Source of the DNA: Microlunatus speluncae
GTDB taxonomy: Bacteria > Actinomycetota > Actinomycetes > Propionibacteriales > Propionibacteriaceae
Assembly: GCF_009299835.1 (NCBI RefSeq)
Contig: NZ_VKCZ01000003.1
Coordinates: 372,001 to 436,000, forward strand
Direction: 5' to 3'
Length of the DNA stretch: 64,000 bases
A model generated the notes under the pieces. That model saw only the letters and a program-made list of their open reading frames with translations, ran no database searches and had not been told where the DNA came from. This document shows positions 26,038 through 35,100 of the stretch, in pieces. Numbering within the stretch: the stretch's first letter is position 1; every line of letters starts with the position of its first letter. The position numbers and the translations under genes are program-made.

Positions 26038-26125
26038 AAAGTGTTCGGTGGAGTTTCTTTCTCTTGGACCGAACAAATCCGAAAGTGTTCGGTACAGTTT
26101 GTTTCTGTCAGACCAAACAAACCAG
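26038..26125 (+). repeat. Two tandem 44-bp copies of the Fic promoter/operator region
   Basis: AAAGTGTTCGGT begins each copy (26038 and 26082), and each ends in GACC.AACAAA. Copy 1 contains TGTTCGGT (26042-26049) facing ACCGAACA (26068-26075); copy 2 adds TTTGTTT (26098-26104) facing AAACAAA (26115-26121). The A/T richness contrasts with the surroundings. The second copy ends eight bases before the Fic start codon, so these are likely duplicated regulatory sites. Confidence 0.6.
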
Positions 26126-26133
26126 GGGGCAGG

Positions 26134-27138
26134 ATGCCGGGCGGGCGGCCATCGCGACAGGCGGTGTATCAGCGTCTGGAGGACGCGCTTGCCGACCTGC
26201 GCACCCGCCTGGGCGGCATGCCGTCGCCCGACGAGGCGAGCGACATCTGGACCGAGATCTGGCACCACGAGGCTCATCATTCGACTGCGATCGAGGGCAA
26301 CACCCTCGTGCTCAGCCAGGTCCGAAAGCTGCTCGATGAAGGGCGGGCGGTCGGCAGCAAGGAACTCCGGGAATACATGGAGGTCGAGGGGTACGCCACC
26401 GCGGCCCGCTGGGTCTACGAACAGGCCCACGGCTTGGGCACCTGGACCGACGGCGAACTGCTGACCCTGCACGAGGTGCGATCGGTCCACCACCAGGTGA
26501 TGGGGCTGGTCTGGGAGGTCTCGCCGCACGCGAATGCCACGCCCGAGGAGACTCCTGGCAACTGGCGTCGACACGAGATCCAGCCGTTCGGCGGTGGCAT
26601 GAAGCCGCCGCCGTTCACTGAGATCGACGCCCTCATGCGGGATTGGGTCGCTGAGGTCAGTCAACTCGTGAGCGCCGACGAGGCGACGCCGTTTCCCGAG
26701 CGGCTCGCGCGGATGCACAACGATTTCGAGCGCATCCACCCGTTTCTCGACGGCAACGGCCGCACGGGCCGGCTTCTCCTCAACCTCGTCTTGGTGCGGC
26801 TCGGCTATCCGCCGGCGATCGTGTTCAAGAACGATAGGTCTCGCTATCTCACGGCCATGGAACGCGCCGACGGTGGCGAATATGGCCCGCTCGGCGAGCT
26901 GCTGGCCCGTGCGATCACTGACAACCTGCACCGTTTCATTGTTCCCGCCGTGGCAGGGCCGGCCCGGCTGGTCCCGCTCGCGAGCCTGGCCGGATCCGAC
27001 TTGTCGCTCACGGCGAACGCCCTGCGCACCGCGGCGGTCCGAGGACGGCTCCGGGCGCAGAAGCAGCCGGACGGCACTTGGATGTCGTCGCGGAACTGGG
27101 TAGACGACTATCTGCGACAGCGCTACCGGAGGATCTGA
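26134..27138 (+). CDS. Fic-family protein (predicted AMP-transferase) with N-terminal inhibitory motif
   Basis: 334 residues. The catalytic Fic motif HPFLDGNGRTGR is complete (202-213). The N-terminal STAIEGN (50-56) fits the inhibitory (S/T)xxxE(G/N) helix of self-inhibited class II Fic proteins, so activity should be held in check within the protein. The C-terminus (SLTANALRTAAVRG, then WMSSRNWVDDY) looks like a winged-helix DNA-binding or dimerisation domain. Fic enzymes transfer AMP to target proteins. CAGGGGGCAGG precedes the ATG. Its stop overlaps the start of an eight-codon remnant (TGATG), showing that a partner gene once followed. Confidence 0.9.
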   Translation: MPGGRPSRQAVYQRLEDALADLRTRLGGMPSPDEASDIWTEIWHHEAHHSTAIEGNTLVLSQVRKLLDEGRAVGSKELREYMEVEGYATAARWVYEQAHGLGTWTDGELLTLHEVRSVHHQVMGLVWEVSPHANATPEETPGNWRRHEIQPFGGGMKPPPFTEIDALMRDWVAEVSQLVSADEATPFPERLARMHNDFERIHPFLDGNGRTGRLLLNLVLVRLGYPPAIVFKNDRSRYLTAMERADGGEYGPLGELLARAITDNLHRFIVPAVAGPARLVPLASLAGSDLSLTANALRTAAVRGRLRAQKQPDGTWMSSRNWVDDYLRQRYRRI

Positions 27139-27164
27139 TGAGCAACTTCGCGTTCGTCCGCTAG
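27138..27164 (+). pseudogene. Eight-codon remnant resembling the start of a type I restriction HsdR/helicase gene
   Basis: After GGAGG and overlapping the Fic stop, ATG opens MSNFAFVR and is then stopped by TAG. MSNFAF is the common beginning of HsdR-type restriction/helicase subunits. The intact ribosome site with an immediate stop suggests that the rest was deleted, the break lying at about 27162. The following 80 bases hold nothing I can identify. Confidence 0.45.
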
Positions 27165-27243
27165 CCCCAGGGTCCTTATCACCCGCCTGGCCCGGTCCAG
27201 GGTGAGGGCTGGCTCACCTGAAATCTTGACGGTCGGCCAAAAT

Positions 27244-28758
27244 ATGCAGATGGAGATCAATCTCGACGGCATTCTGCTGGTCAGCGCCGTCGTGTTGATC
27301 GCCGCCATCATCGCAGCCCGGCTCGGCTCCCGGATCGGGTTGCCGTCGCTGCTGCTGTTCCTCGGGCTCGGCATGGTGATGGGCGACTCGGTCCTCGGGC
27401 TGCAGTTCTCCGATCCGGATCTGGCCCGGGCGCTCGGCTTCGGCGCGCTGGTGTTGATCTTGGCCGAGGGCGGACTGACCACGCGCTGGAACGAGATCAA
27501 GCCGTCGGTCGGCGCGGCCGGGATGCTGGCGACGGTCGGCATCTTCGTCAGCGTCGGGCTGATGACCCTGTTCGGGCATTTCGTGCTCGGCCTCGACCTC
27601 TGGCTCGCGGTGCTGCTCGGCGCGATCATCTCGCCGACCGATGCGGCCGCGGTGTTCTCGGTGCTCCGGCGGGTGCCGATCCCGCACCGGCTCCGCGGGG
27701 CGCTGGAGGCCGAGTCCGGGCTCAACGACGCGCCGACCGTGCTGCTGGTCGTGCTGGCCAGCGCCGCGGCGAGCGGGCACGACGACCACGGCGGCGGCCT
27801 CGCGGGACTGGTCGGGATCATCGCCCTGGAACTGGTCGCCGGGTTGGCGATCGGGCTGGCGCTCGGCTGGATCGGGGTGCAGATCCTGCGCCGGGTCGCG
27901 TTGCCGTCCTCCGGCCTCTACCCGCTCGCCGCGCTGGTCTGGACCGTGTTCGCGTACGCCGCCGGGGCCAGTCTGCACACCAGCGGGTTCGCCGCCGTCT
28001 ACGTCTGCGCGCTGATGCTCGGCAACGCCCAGCTGCCGCACCGCGGCGCGACCCGGTCCTTCGTCGAGGGGATCGGCTGGATCGCCCACATCGGCCTCTT
28101 CGTCATGCTCGGCCTCCTCGCGACCCCATCCCGGGTGAGCCTGCAGGCCATCCTGGTCGCGCTCGCGGCCGGCGCCTTCCTCACCTTCGTGGCCCGGCCG
28201 CTCGCCGTCTACATCTCCACCGTGTGGTTCCGGTTCCCGATCCGGGAGCAGGCGTTCCTGTCCTGGGCCGGGTTGCGCGGTGCGGTGCCGATCGTGTTCG
28301 CGACGATCCCGCTGTCCGAGGACGTACCGGGTGGGATCTTCCTGTTCGACGTCGTGCTGGTCTTCGTGATCGTCTTCACCCTGCTCCAGGCGCCGACGCT
28401 GCCGTTGGCCGCCCGGCTGCTCAAGCTTGTCGATCATGAAGCGGCGCGGGACGTCGAGGTCGAGGCGGCGCCGCTGGACCGGATCTCGGCCGACCTGCTC
28501 CAGGTACGGATCCCGGAGGGTTCCCGGCTGGCCGGCGTGGAGATCGGCGAGCTGCGGCTGGGCAAGCACACCGTGGTGTCGCTGGTGATCCGCAACGATT
28601 CCCCGTTCCCACCGACCGGGGTGACCCGGATCCGGGAGGGCGACGAGTTGTTGATCGTGACCCCGGCGGCGCTGCGCCAGCAGACCGAGAACCGGCTGCG
28701 CAGCATCGGCCGCGGCGGTCGGCTGGCGCGCTGGCACAAGCCGGAGCCGGAGCTCTAG
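27244..28758 (+). CDS. Potassium/proton (cation/proton) antiporter, CPA1/NhaP type with RCK_C domain
   Basis: 504 residues: about 12 membrane helices followed by a soluble C-terminal domain. AEGGLTTRW and the GAIISPTDAAAVFSVLRR segment are the ion-binding core (the SPTDAAAV aspartate), with EAESGLNDAPTVLLVVLASA next, as in NhaP2/CvrA antiporters. The tail from about residue 410 (LQVRIPEGSRLAGVEIGELR) is a TrkA-C/RCK_C regulatory domain. It exchanges K+ or Na+ for protons across the cytoplasmic membrane. The start is uncertain: no clear Shine-Dalgarno; ATG 27250 or an upstream GTG at 27202 are alternatives. Confidence 0.9.
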   Translation: MQMEINLDGILLVSAVVLIAAIIAARLGSRIGLPSLLLFLGLGMVMGDSVLGLQFSDPDLARALGFGALVLILAEGGLTTRWNEIKPSVGAAGMLATVGIFVSVGLMTLFGHFVLGLDLWLAVLLGAIISPTDAAAVFSVLRRVPIPHRLRGALEAESGLNDAPTVLLVVLASAAASGHDDHGGGLAGLVGIIALELVAGLAIGLALGWIGVQILRRVALPSSGLYPLAALVWTVFAYAAGASLHTSGFAAVYVCALMLGNAQLPHRGATRSFVEGIGWIAHIGLFVMLGLLATPSRVSLQAILVALAAGAFLTFVARPLAVYISTVWFRFPIREQAFLSWAGLRGAVPIVFATIPLSEDVPGGIFLFDVVLVFVIVFTLLQAPTLPLAARLLKLVDHEAARDVEVEAAPLDRISADLLQVRIPEGSRLAGVEIGELRLGKHTVVSLVIRNDSPFPPTGVTRIREGDELLIVTPAALRQQTENRLRSIGRGGRLARWHKPEPEL

Positions 28759-28771
28759 CCTTCGGGCCGGC

Positions 28772-29320
28772 TCAGCCCTCCGGGGCGGGGTCGGACGCCT
28801 TGATCGACGGCAGGCAGACCGCCTTGGCCTTCACCGGGAGCGTCGTCTTGGCCTTGTCGGCGAAGTGCTTGTCCCAGTTCCAGTTGTTGCCGACCAGGAT
28901 GTCGACGCTGTGATCGACCCGGCCGGGCTCGACCCGCACGGTCGAACCGGGGAAGAGCTGCTTCACCAGCAGCACCTCGGGATTCTTCGCACCCTGGCCG
29001 ACGATCACGGTCGCGTTGATCTTCTCCGCCGTGTTGGATTCGCGCTGGATCTTGAAGCCGCGGTCCCGCATCCGGATCCCGACGTCGCGGGCCAGGCCGC
29101 GCTTGCTGCCGCCGTTGTAGATGCTGACGCTGACCTGGCTGGCGGTCAGCGAGCCCTTCTTGATCGGCACCGAGACACACGGCGTGGGGGGCAGCGGCGG
29201 CACCGGCCGGAGCACGTTGGTGTAGCCCCACCAGGCGCCGTAGCAGAGGATCCCCAGCAGTACGAGGAGCGTCAGCGGCGTCCGCACGATGCGCCAAACT
29301 CGGCCGATCAACCGAACCAC
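28772..29320 (-). CDS. Membrane-anchored LytR C-terminal-domain protein
   Basis: 182 residues with one N-terminal transmembrane helix (PLTLLVLLGILCYGAWWGYT) and an extracytoplasmic LytR_C domain (PF13399-like: VSVSIYNGGSKRGLARDVG). Such domains occur alone or fused to LCP cell-wall ligases; here it is alone, so it may modulate wall assembly. The gene lies downstream of the conserved VapB-like gene on the same strand, an arrangement seen in many actinobacteria. Confidence 0.87.
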   Translation of the reverse strand: MVRLIGRVWRIVRTPLTLLVLLGILCYGAWWGYTNVLRPVPPLPPTPCVSVPIKKGSLTASQVSVSIYNGGSKRGLARDVGIRMRDRGFKIQRESNTAEKINATVIVGQGAKNPEVLLVKQLFPGSTVRVEPGRVDHSVDILVGNNWNWDKHFADKAKTTLPVKAKAVCLPSIKASDPAPEG

Positions 29321-29360
29321 TCCTTCACTTTCCCCTGGGCTCCGCAGCCCGCCGCTGACC

Positions 29361-29654
29361 TTACTTCAGATCGAGTACGCGAGCATGCATGGTCTGCCGC
29401 TGTTGCAGCGCCGCCCGGAGGGCACGGTGCAATCCGTCCTCCAGATAGAGCTCACCGCGCCAGGCCACGACATGGGCGAACAGGTCACCGTAGAAGGTGG
29501 AATCCTCTTCCAGCAGTGCTTCCAGATCGAGAGTCCGTTTCGTCGTGACGAGCTGATCCAAGCGAACCTGGTGCGGAGCGATCGCCGCCCACTGCTTCTG
29601 GGCGTACCCGTGGTCCGGGTAAGGACGTACGTCACCGACACGCTTGAAAATCAC
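29361..29654 (-). CDS. Conserved actinobacterial protein annotated as VapB-family antitoxin
   Basis: 97 residues: MIFKRVGDVRPYPDHGYAQK at the start and FYGDLFAHVVAWRGELYLED in the centre are highly conserved in actinobacteria. Databases often label it a VapB-family antitoxin, but no toxin gene is adjacent and the conservation suggests a housekeeping role. The GTG start has TAGAGT six bases upstream, so the mRNA should be leaderless. The next gene on the strand is the LytR_C protein. Confidence 0.85.
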   Translation of the reverse strand: MIFKRVGDVRPYPDHGYAQKQWAAIAPHQVRLDQLVTTKRTLDLEALLEEDSTFYGDLFAHVVAWRGELYLEDGLHRALRAALQQRQTMHARVLDLK

Positions 29655-29765
29655 TGTGACACTCTATTCACAAAGGTGGCAGGGGCCGAACACGGCCGCG
29701 TAACGGTTTAGGCGGCCCTTCCTCGGTGAGGTACTACCGTCTCGACGGGCGGATATGGAACTCTG

Positions 29766-31418
29766 ATGCCCATGACCGAGCATGCCGAGCCGGCCGAATC
29801 CGGCACCGACTCCACCACCGAATCCGCGCCGGAAACGATCGAAGCCGCGCCGACCGAAGGGGCTCCGGCCGAGCTGCCGGAGGCGGTCGCCAAGATCGCC
29901 GAGGGGTACGCCTTCGAAGGGGCGTCGATCGAGCTGGGCGTCGTGGTCGAAGCTGATCAGCCGTTGCCCGCCGCGGTCGTCCGGCTGCCGCTGGAGATGA
30001 TGAACCGGCACGGCCTGGTCGCCGGCGCGACCGGCACCGGCAAGACCAAGACGCTGCAACTGCTGGCCGAGCAGCTGAGCGCGGCCGGCGTGCCGGTGTT
30101 CGCCGCCGACATCAAGGGCGACCTGTCCGGGATCGGCGCCGAGGGCGAGGGCAGCGACAAGCTGCTGGCCCGGACCAAGGGGATCGGCCAGGACTGGCAG
30201 GCGAAGGCGTGCCCGACCGAGTTCTATGCGCTCGGCGGGCAGGGCACCGGGGTGCCGATCCGGGCCACGATGAGTTCGTTCGGCCCGGTCCTGCTGTCCA
30301 AGGTGCTCGGGTTGAACGACGTCCAGGAGTCCTCGCTCGGCCTGGTCTTCCACTACGCCGACAAGGCCGGGCTGCCGCTGCTCGACCTGTCCGACCTGCG
30401 CGCGGTGCTGCAGCACCTGACCAGCGACGAGGGCAAGGAGGAGCTGAAGGCGATCGGTGGCCTGTCCGCCGCGACCGCCGGGGTGATCCTGCGGTCCTTG
30501 ATCACCTTCTCCGACCAGGGCGCCGAGGCGTTCTTCGGCGAGCCGGAGTTCGACAGCGCCGACCTGTTGCGGACGACGCCGGACGGGCAGGGCGTCGTGT
30601 CCTTGCTCGAGCTGCCGAACCTGCAGGACCGGCCGGCCCTCTTCTCCACGTTCCTGATGTGGCTGCTGGCCGACCTGTTCCATGATCTGCCCGAGGTCGG
30701 CGACGTGGACAAGCCGAAGCTGGTCTTCTTCTTCGACGAGGCGCACCTGCTCTTCAACGACGCCTCGAAGGCGTTCCTGGACTCGATCGCGCAGACCGTG
30801 CGGCTGATCCGGTCGAAGGGTGTCGGTGTCTTCTTCGTCACCCAGACGCCGAAGGACGTGCCGGACGACGTGCTGGCCCAGCTCGGCTCCCGGGTGCAGC
30901 ACCAGCTCCGCGCCCACACGCCCAACGACGCCAAGGCGCTGAAGGCGACCGTCTCGACCTTCCCGAAGTCGCACTACGAGCTGGCCGAAGCACTGCAGCA
31001 CCTCGGCATCGGCGAGGCGATCGTCACCGTGATGGACCCGGACGGTGCGCCGACCCCGGTCGCCTGGACCCGGATGCGGGCGCCGCAGTCGCTGATGGCC
31101 CCGATGCCGGCCGAGCGGCTGACCCAGACCGTCGACGGCTCGCCGCTGAAGGCCAAGTACGGCGAGGCCGTCGACCGCGAGTCGGCCCGCGAACTGCTGG
31201 CCAAGAAGCTCGATGCCGGAGCCGCCGCGGCCGCTCAGGAGCCGGGCCCCGACGTCGCCGTACCACCGCCGCCCGAGCCGGCCCCGGAGCCCCGCGGCCG
31301 CAAGGAGAAGAGCCTGATCGAACAGGTCACCTCCAACACGATGTTCAAGCAGCTGGTCAACACCGCCGGCCGCGAGATCATCCGCGGCCTCTTCGGCACC
31401 GCCCGCCGCCGCCGCTAA
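29766..31418 (+). CDS. HerA-like ATPase of the DUF853 family
   Basis: 550 residues. After a low-complexity acidic N-terminus (1-50) comes a RecA-like P-loop domain: Walker A GATGTGKT (about 87-94), Walker B VFFFDEAH (about 320) and an arginine-finger region. The rest matches DUF853/HerA-type hexameric DNA-pumping ATPases; residues 480-515 are a proline-rich linker before a final helix. Partners such as NurA are not adjacent, so the role is open; DUF853 proteins are widespread in actinobacteria. A repeat element follows five bases after the stop. Confidence 0.88.
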   Translation: MPMTEHAEPAESGTDSTTESAPETIEAAPTEGAPAELPEAVAKIAEGYAFEGASIELGVVVEADQPLPAAVVRLPLEMMNRHGLVAGATGTGKTKTLQLLAEQLSAAGVPVFAADIKGDLSGIGAEGEGSDKLLARTKGIGQDWQAKACPTEFYALGGQGTGVPIRATMSSFGPVLLSKVLGLNDVQESSLGLVFHYADKAGLPLLDLSDLRAVLQHLTSDEGKEELKAIGGLSAATAGVILRSLITFSDQGAEAFFGEPEFDSADLLRTTPDGQGVVSLLELPNLQDRPALFSTFLMWLLADLFHDLPEVGDVDKPKLVFFFDEAHLLFNDASKAFLDSIAQTVRLIRSKGVGVFFVTQTPKDVPDDVLAQLGSRVQHQLRAHTPNDAKALKATVSTFPKSHYELAEALQHLGIGEAIVTVMDPDGAPTPVAWTRMRAPQSLMAPMPAERLTQTVDGSPLKAKYGEAVDRESARELLAKKLDAGAAAAAQEPGPDVAVPPPPEPAPEPRGRKEKSLIEQVTSNTMFKQLVNTAGREIIRGLFGTARRRR

Positions 31419-31422
31419 CCCC

Positions 31423-31485
31423 CGCCGAGACGTCACTTATGCACGCGATTCTGCGGCGTGTCGGTGCACAAGTGACGTCTCGGCG
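31423..31485. repeat. Palindromic repeat, copy A
   Basis: 22-base arms 31423-31444 and 31464-31485 (outer CGCCGAGACGTCACTT) pair with a single mismatch around a 19-base loop. A degenerate copy in opposite orientation lies at 32128-32181. It may also terminate the HerA-like gene. Confidence 0.75.
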
Positions 31486-31506
31486 AGGGGGTTGAGGGGG
31501 TCTGGA

Positions 31507-32088
31507 GTGTCTGGTTCGGTGGTGAGGATCGCCGTGCCGACGGTCGACGATGCGGCACCGCCGGGGGAGCATGCGGCTATCGGTCCGAAACTCGACCAGC
31601 GGTGCGCGATGATCGCCCGGGCCGACGCACCCCGCGTTGCTCGGATCGGGGTCCGCGGGCTGTCCCTGGTGGATCATCCCGGTTGGTCAGCGAGCGAGTT
31701 GGCGGACGTGATCATCCGGACCGGCACCGATCGGCACGATCGTGAACGGCTGCTGCCGTTCACCGCGGGCTATGACGCCCTGGGGGTGGAGTTGCACGTC
31801 GAGCCGGCCGTTGTCACGGACACCGGGTTGCAGGCGCTCCGGCATGATCAATCCGTCTGTGGCCGGATGTTGTCCGACTTCCGGGTCGGGCCGCCGGTCG
31901 ACCGCGGTGCCCCGCCGATGCGGATCGATCTGATCACGCTGTACGACCTCGACCGGCTGGTGTCCGTGCCGGTGACGTACGCCGACGGACACACCGACCG
32001 GCTCACCTCGTACCGGCTCGGTGCTGATCCGCCGGCAGCGGTCATCGCCGTGTTGATCTTGGGCCGATCGTCTCCTTCTCGCCCATGA
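31507..32088 (+). CDS. Hypothetical protein between inverted repeat copies
   Basis: 193 residues, not recognised. The composition is alpha/beta and soluble, with VARIGVRGLSLVDHPGWSAS near the middle and RIDLITLYDLDRLVSVPVTY toward the end; there is no signal peptide, membrane helix or metal-binding motif. AGGGGG stands six bases before the GTG at 31507; a TTG at 31492 is an alternative. The codon third positions are G/C-rich as in real genes. It stands alone between two inverted copies of the same palindromic element, so it may be a cargo gene or simply a gene flanked by two terminators. Confidence 0.55.
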   Translation: MSGSVVRIAVPTVDDAAPPGEHAAIGPKLDQRCAMIARADAPRVARIGVRGLSLVDHPGWSASELADVIIRTGTDRHDRERLLPFTAGYDALGVELHVEPAVVTDTGLQALRHDQSVCGRMLSDFRVGPPVDRGAPPMRIDLITLYDLDRLVSVPVTYADGHTDRLTSYRLGADPPAAVIAVLILGRSSPSRP

Positions 32089-32127
32089 CAGTCCGACTTT
32101 CGGGAGTCCTTCCCGCGCCGCCGGTCC

Positions 32128-32181
32128 TGCCGAGACGTCACTTGTGCTCCGACACGCCGCAAAACCGCGTGCATTAGTGCC
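32128..32181. repeat. Palindromic repeat, copy B (inverted, degenerate)
   Basis: GCCGAGACGTCACTTGTGC (32129-32147), the following CCGACACGCCGCA and a downstream CGCGTGCAT match, nearly base for base, the reverse complement of copy A at 31423-31485. The far arm has decayed. It lies just past the stop of the heparinase gene. Confidence 0.7.
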
Positions 32182-32184
32182 GGG

Positions 32185-35100
32185 TCAGCGGGTTTCGGTG
32201 AGGGGGAGGGTGAAGGGGGTGTTGGGGGTTAGGTCGTAGGTGTAGCCGCCGTTGGCGTCGTCGGGGTCGAGCAGGCTGCGGATCAGGGTCTGGTCGCCGA
32301 TCTCGAGGACGAAGCGGTTGATGCTCTCCATGGTCGCGCCGGTGATCTTGTAGGTGCCGTTGCGGACGTTGTCGGTCTGGACGTGCAGATAGCTGCCGAT
32401 CAAGGTCTTCGGGTCGAAGCGCGGGCCGTGCTTGCCGCCGCTGACATCGACGGTGATCGTGTTCTCCATCGTCAGTTCACGAGTGAAGTCGACGACCTTG
32501 CCCTCCAGCTTGGAATAGGCCCGCGGGCCGGCCGAGGCGTTCGGGCCGAACCGGCGGCAGTCGTGCAGGAACCGGTGTTCGGGCTCGCCGGCGCGCAGCG
32601 TGCAGACCCCGAACCGGCCCCGGAACTGCAGCGACCCGTCGATCACGTAACCCTTGGCATCGGAGATCGCGCTGACCACATAGTCGGTCCGGCCGTCGGC
32701 GAAATCGATCTTGACCGCGGCGACCTCGAAGTGATCGACTTCGTCGCCGTCCTCGGTCCTGACCGGGACCAGGGCGCTCGCGGTGATCATGCTGGCACCG
32801 ACCGTCGGCTCGATCACCGAGACGAAGTTGCTCTTCAGGTCACTGCCGTGCCGGTGGGCCAGCAGGTAACGCAGCTTGTCCGGGTTGCCCGGCTTGTTTC
32901 GCGGCGGGACGCCGTCGGCCAGGGCAACGTCGTCGACCGGTGACAGCATGGTCAGTCGCAGGTGCGCGTCCGGGTCCTGATCATGGACGTTCCAGTTGTC
33001 GGCGATCTTCCAGTCGATCCGGTACGGGCTCGCCGGCGACGCGTCCCGCTGCACTGCATTGAGGTAGTTGAAGCCGCCCAACTTCCCGTTCTGGTTGTAT
33101 TTCGGGTCCTGGAACGGCACCTCCGGCCCGGCATACGATCCGCTGGTCTGATCGACGAGTTCGAGCCCGTTGGTGGTCACCGTGCCCTTGGCGCCATGGA
33201 AGCTGAAGACATGATCATCACCGCCGTCGACCCGGAAGAAGTCGATCAGGTAGGACCGCTGGTCATCGATGGTGATCATGGTCGTGGTGCGTCGGTAGAG
33301 CTCGGTCCGGGCGTACGCCTTCGGTGCGTCGACTTCGATCAGCTGCACCCGATCGGAGCCCGCGATCAGCCGCGGCACCGCCACCCACGCGGCCGCTTGG
33401 GAGGACTCGTCCACCACCACGGTGTTGTGGCTGACCGTGGCCATGGTCCAGTTCTGCCGCTCCGGATCGAGGCCGGTCACCTCGGGGTAGCCGAGGTCCG
33501 GCGTGAGGTCCATGCCGGCGGCATGCAGCCCGAGATTGAGCGTGTCCCGGTGTCCGTGGCCGCTGCTGCGACCGTAGTAGAGCCAGGCGCCGCGGGCGGC
33601 CGCGCCGGAGCCCTCGCGCAGCGCGGCGAAGCCGTAGCCCGGCTGGTGCACGGTCCCCGGGTTGAACCGGCCGCGGTCGTCCACGATGGCCTGGATCTCG
33701 GCCACCACGGCCTCCGGCTCGGCCTCGAAGATGTTGCCGCGCAGGTTGGTGGTGGTGTTGCCGTTGCGCAGATGGACCAGCTGGGCGAGGCCCGGATCCT
33801 TGGTCCTGCCGAAGCCGAGCAGGTCGGTGGCCAGCGCGCCGACGATGCCGGGGCCCCCGGTGTTGCCGCTGTCACCGATCGACGGGGTGTAGCGGGACAA
33901 CATCGCGATCGGGTAGATCGCGGTGAACATCTTGAGGAACTTGGGATGCTCGAACAGGTCGTAGTCCGGATAGCGCTGAAAGCCGTCGACGGCGTCGGCG
34001 AGTTGCAGGAAGTTGCCGAGCCAACCGGAGTTGTAGCCCGGCGCGGCCTCGTTGCCCCAACCGTCCCGGTCGATCTGGTCTATCAGCACCCGGGCCATGT
34101 TGCCGCCGGTCACCTCGTAGCGCCGGCCGTACGGCGCCGCCGGATCGGTGATCTTGACCAGGTCCCCCGGTTGCCAGACGTAGTCCAGCCACTCCTTGCT
34201 GGTGCCCTCCTCGTCCATGATCACCGCCGCCAGCGCCAGCACGCTCTGGTGCATGCCGGTGTTGCCGCGGATCTGCGATCCCTGCACGGCCGGGTAGACC
34301 AGCCGGACGATGTGATCTTCGAAGTGCGCGCGCAGCTCGGCCGGCGTCGTCTTCGGGGTCGTGATCTTGTACTTCTCGGCCTGGGCCTGGATGAACTCCA
34401 GCGCCGCCGGGTCGGTCTCGATCGCCGGGTAGAAGGCGTCGTAGGCCTGCAGTAGCACCCGTGCGATCCCGGTCTCCCAGATGTCGTTGACCACCTTGCC
34501 CTGCGCGGTGTGGATCGCCGGATCGCCGTTGTCGAAGCCGCCCTCCCACGGATAGGCGGTGACGTCCATGTCCGGCCAGACGTCGGCCATCCGATCCAGC
34601 AGGATCAGCCCCTTGTGCGCGTACTCGGCCTGTCCGGTGAAGAGGTACGCATCGCGCAGCGCGTTCAACGCCCGGATCAGGTAGCCGTGGAAGGCCTGCC
34701 CGCCGCCGGTGGTCCAGAGCGCCCAGTGGTGGTAGTACGCGACGAAGGTCCAAGTGTCGCCGTCCGGGTCGGTCCAGCCGCTGCCGTCGTCGACGCCCCA
34801 GCCCTCGCCGCGTTCCGGGTAGAGCTCGTTGATCAAGAACTGCGAGCCGCGCTCGCGGGCCAGTTCGACGTCGAAGATGCCGTGCTCGTTGAGGCCGGCC
34901 GCATAGAAGGAGGCGAAGTCGTTGCTCGGGTAGCGCTCGCCGGTGACCGGGCTCTTCAGCTTCCACGGGTCACCGATGGCATCGATCCGCCAGGGGTAGT
35001 TGCCGAACTTGTTGATCTCGGCGCCCTCCGGGCCGGGGCTGCCCTTGATCCGCTGGCGGTAGCGGATCAGCACGCCGAGGCTGCGGGACACGCTCTGCGG

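Noticed and set aside
29361-29654. Half of a VapBC toxin-antitoxin system
   Set aside because: No PIN-domain or other toxin gene is adjacent; the LytR_C neighbour and strong conservation argue for a stand-alone role.
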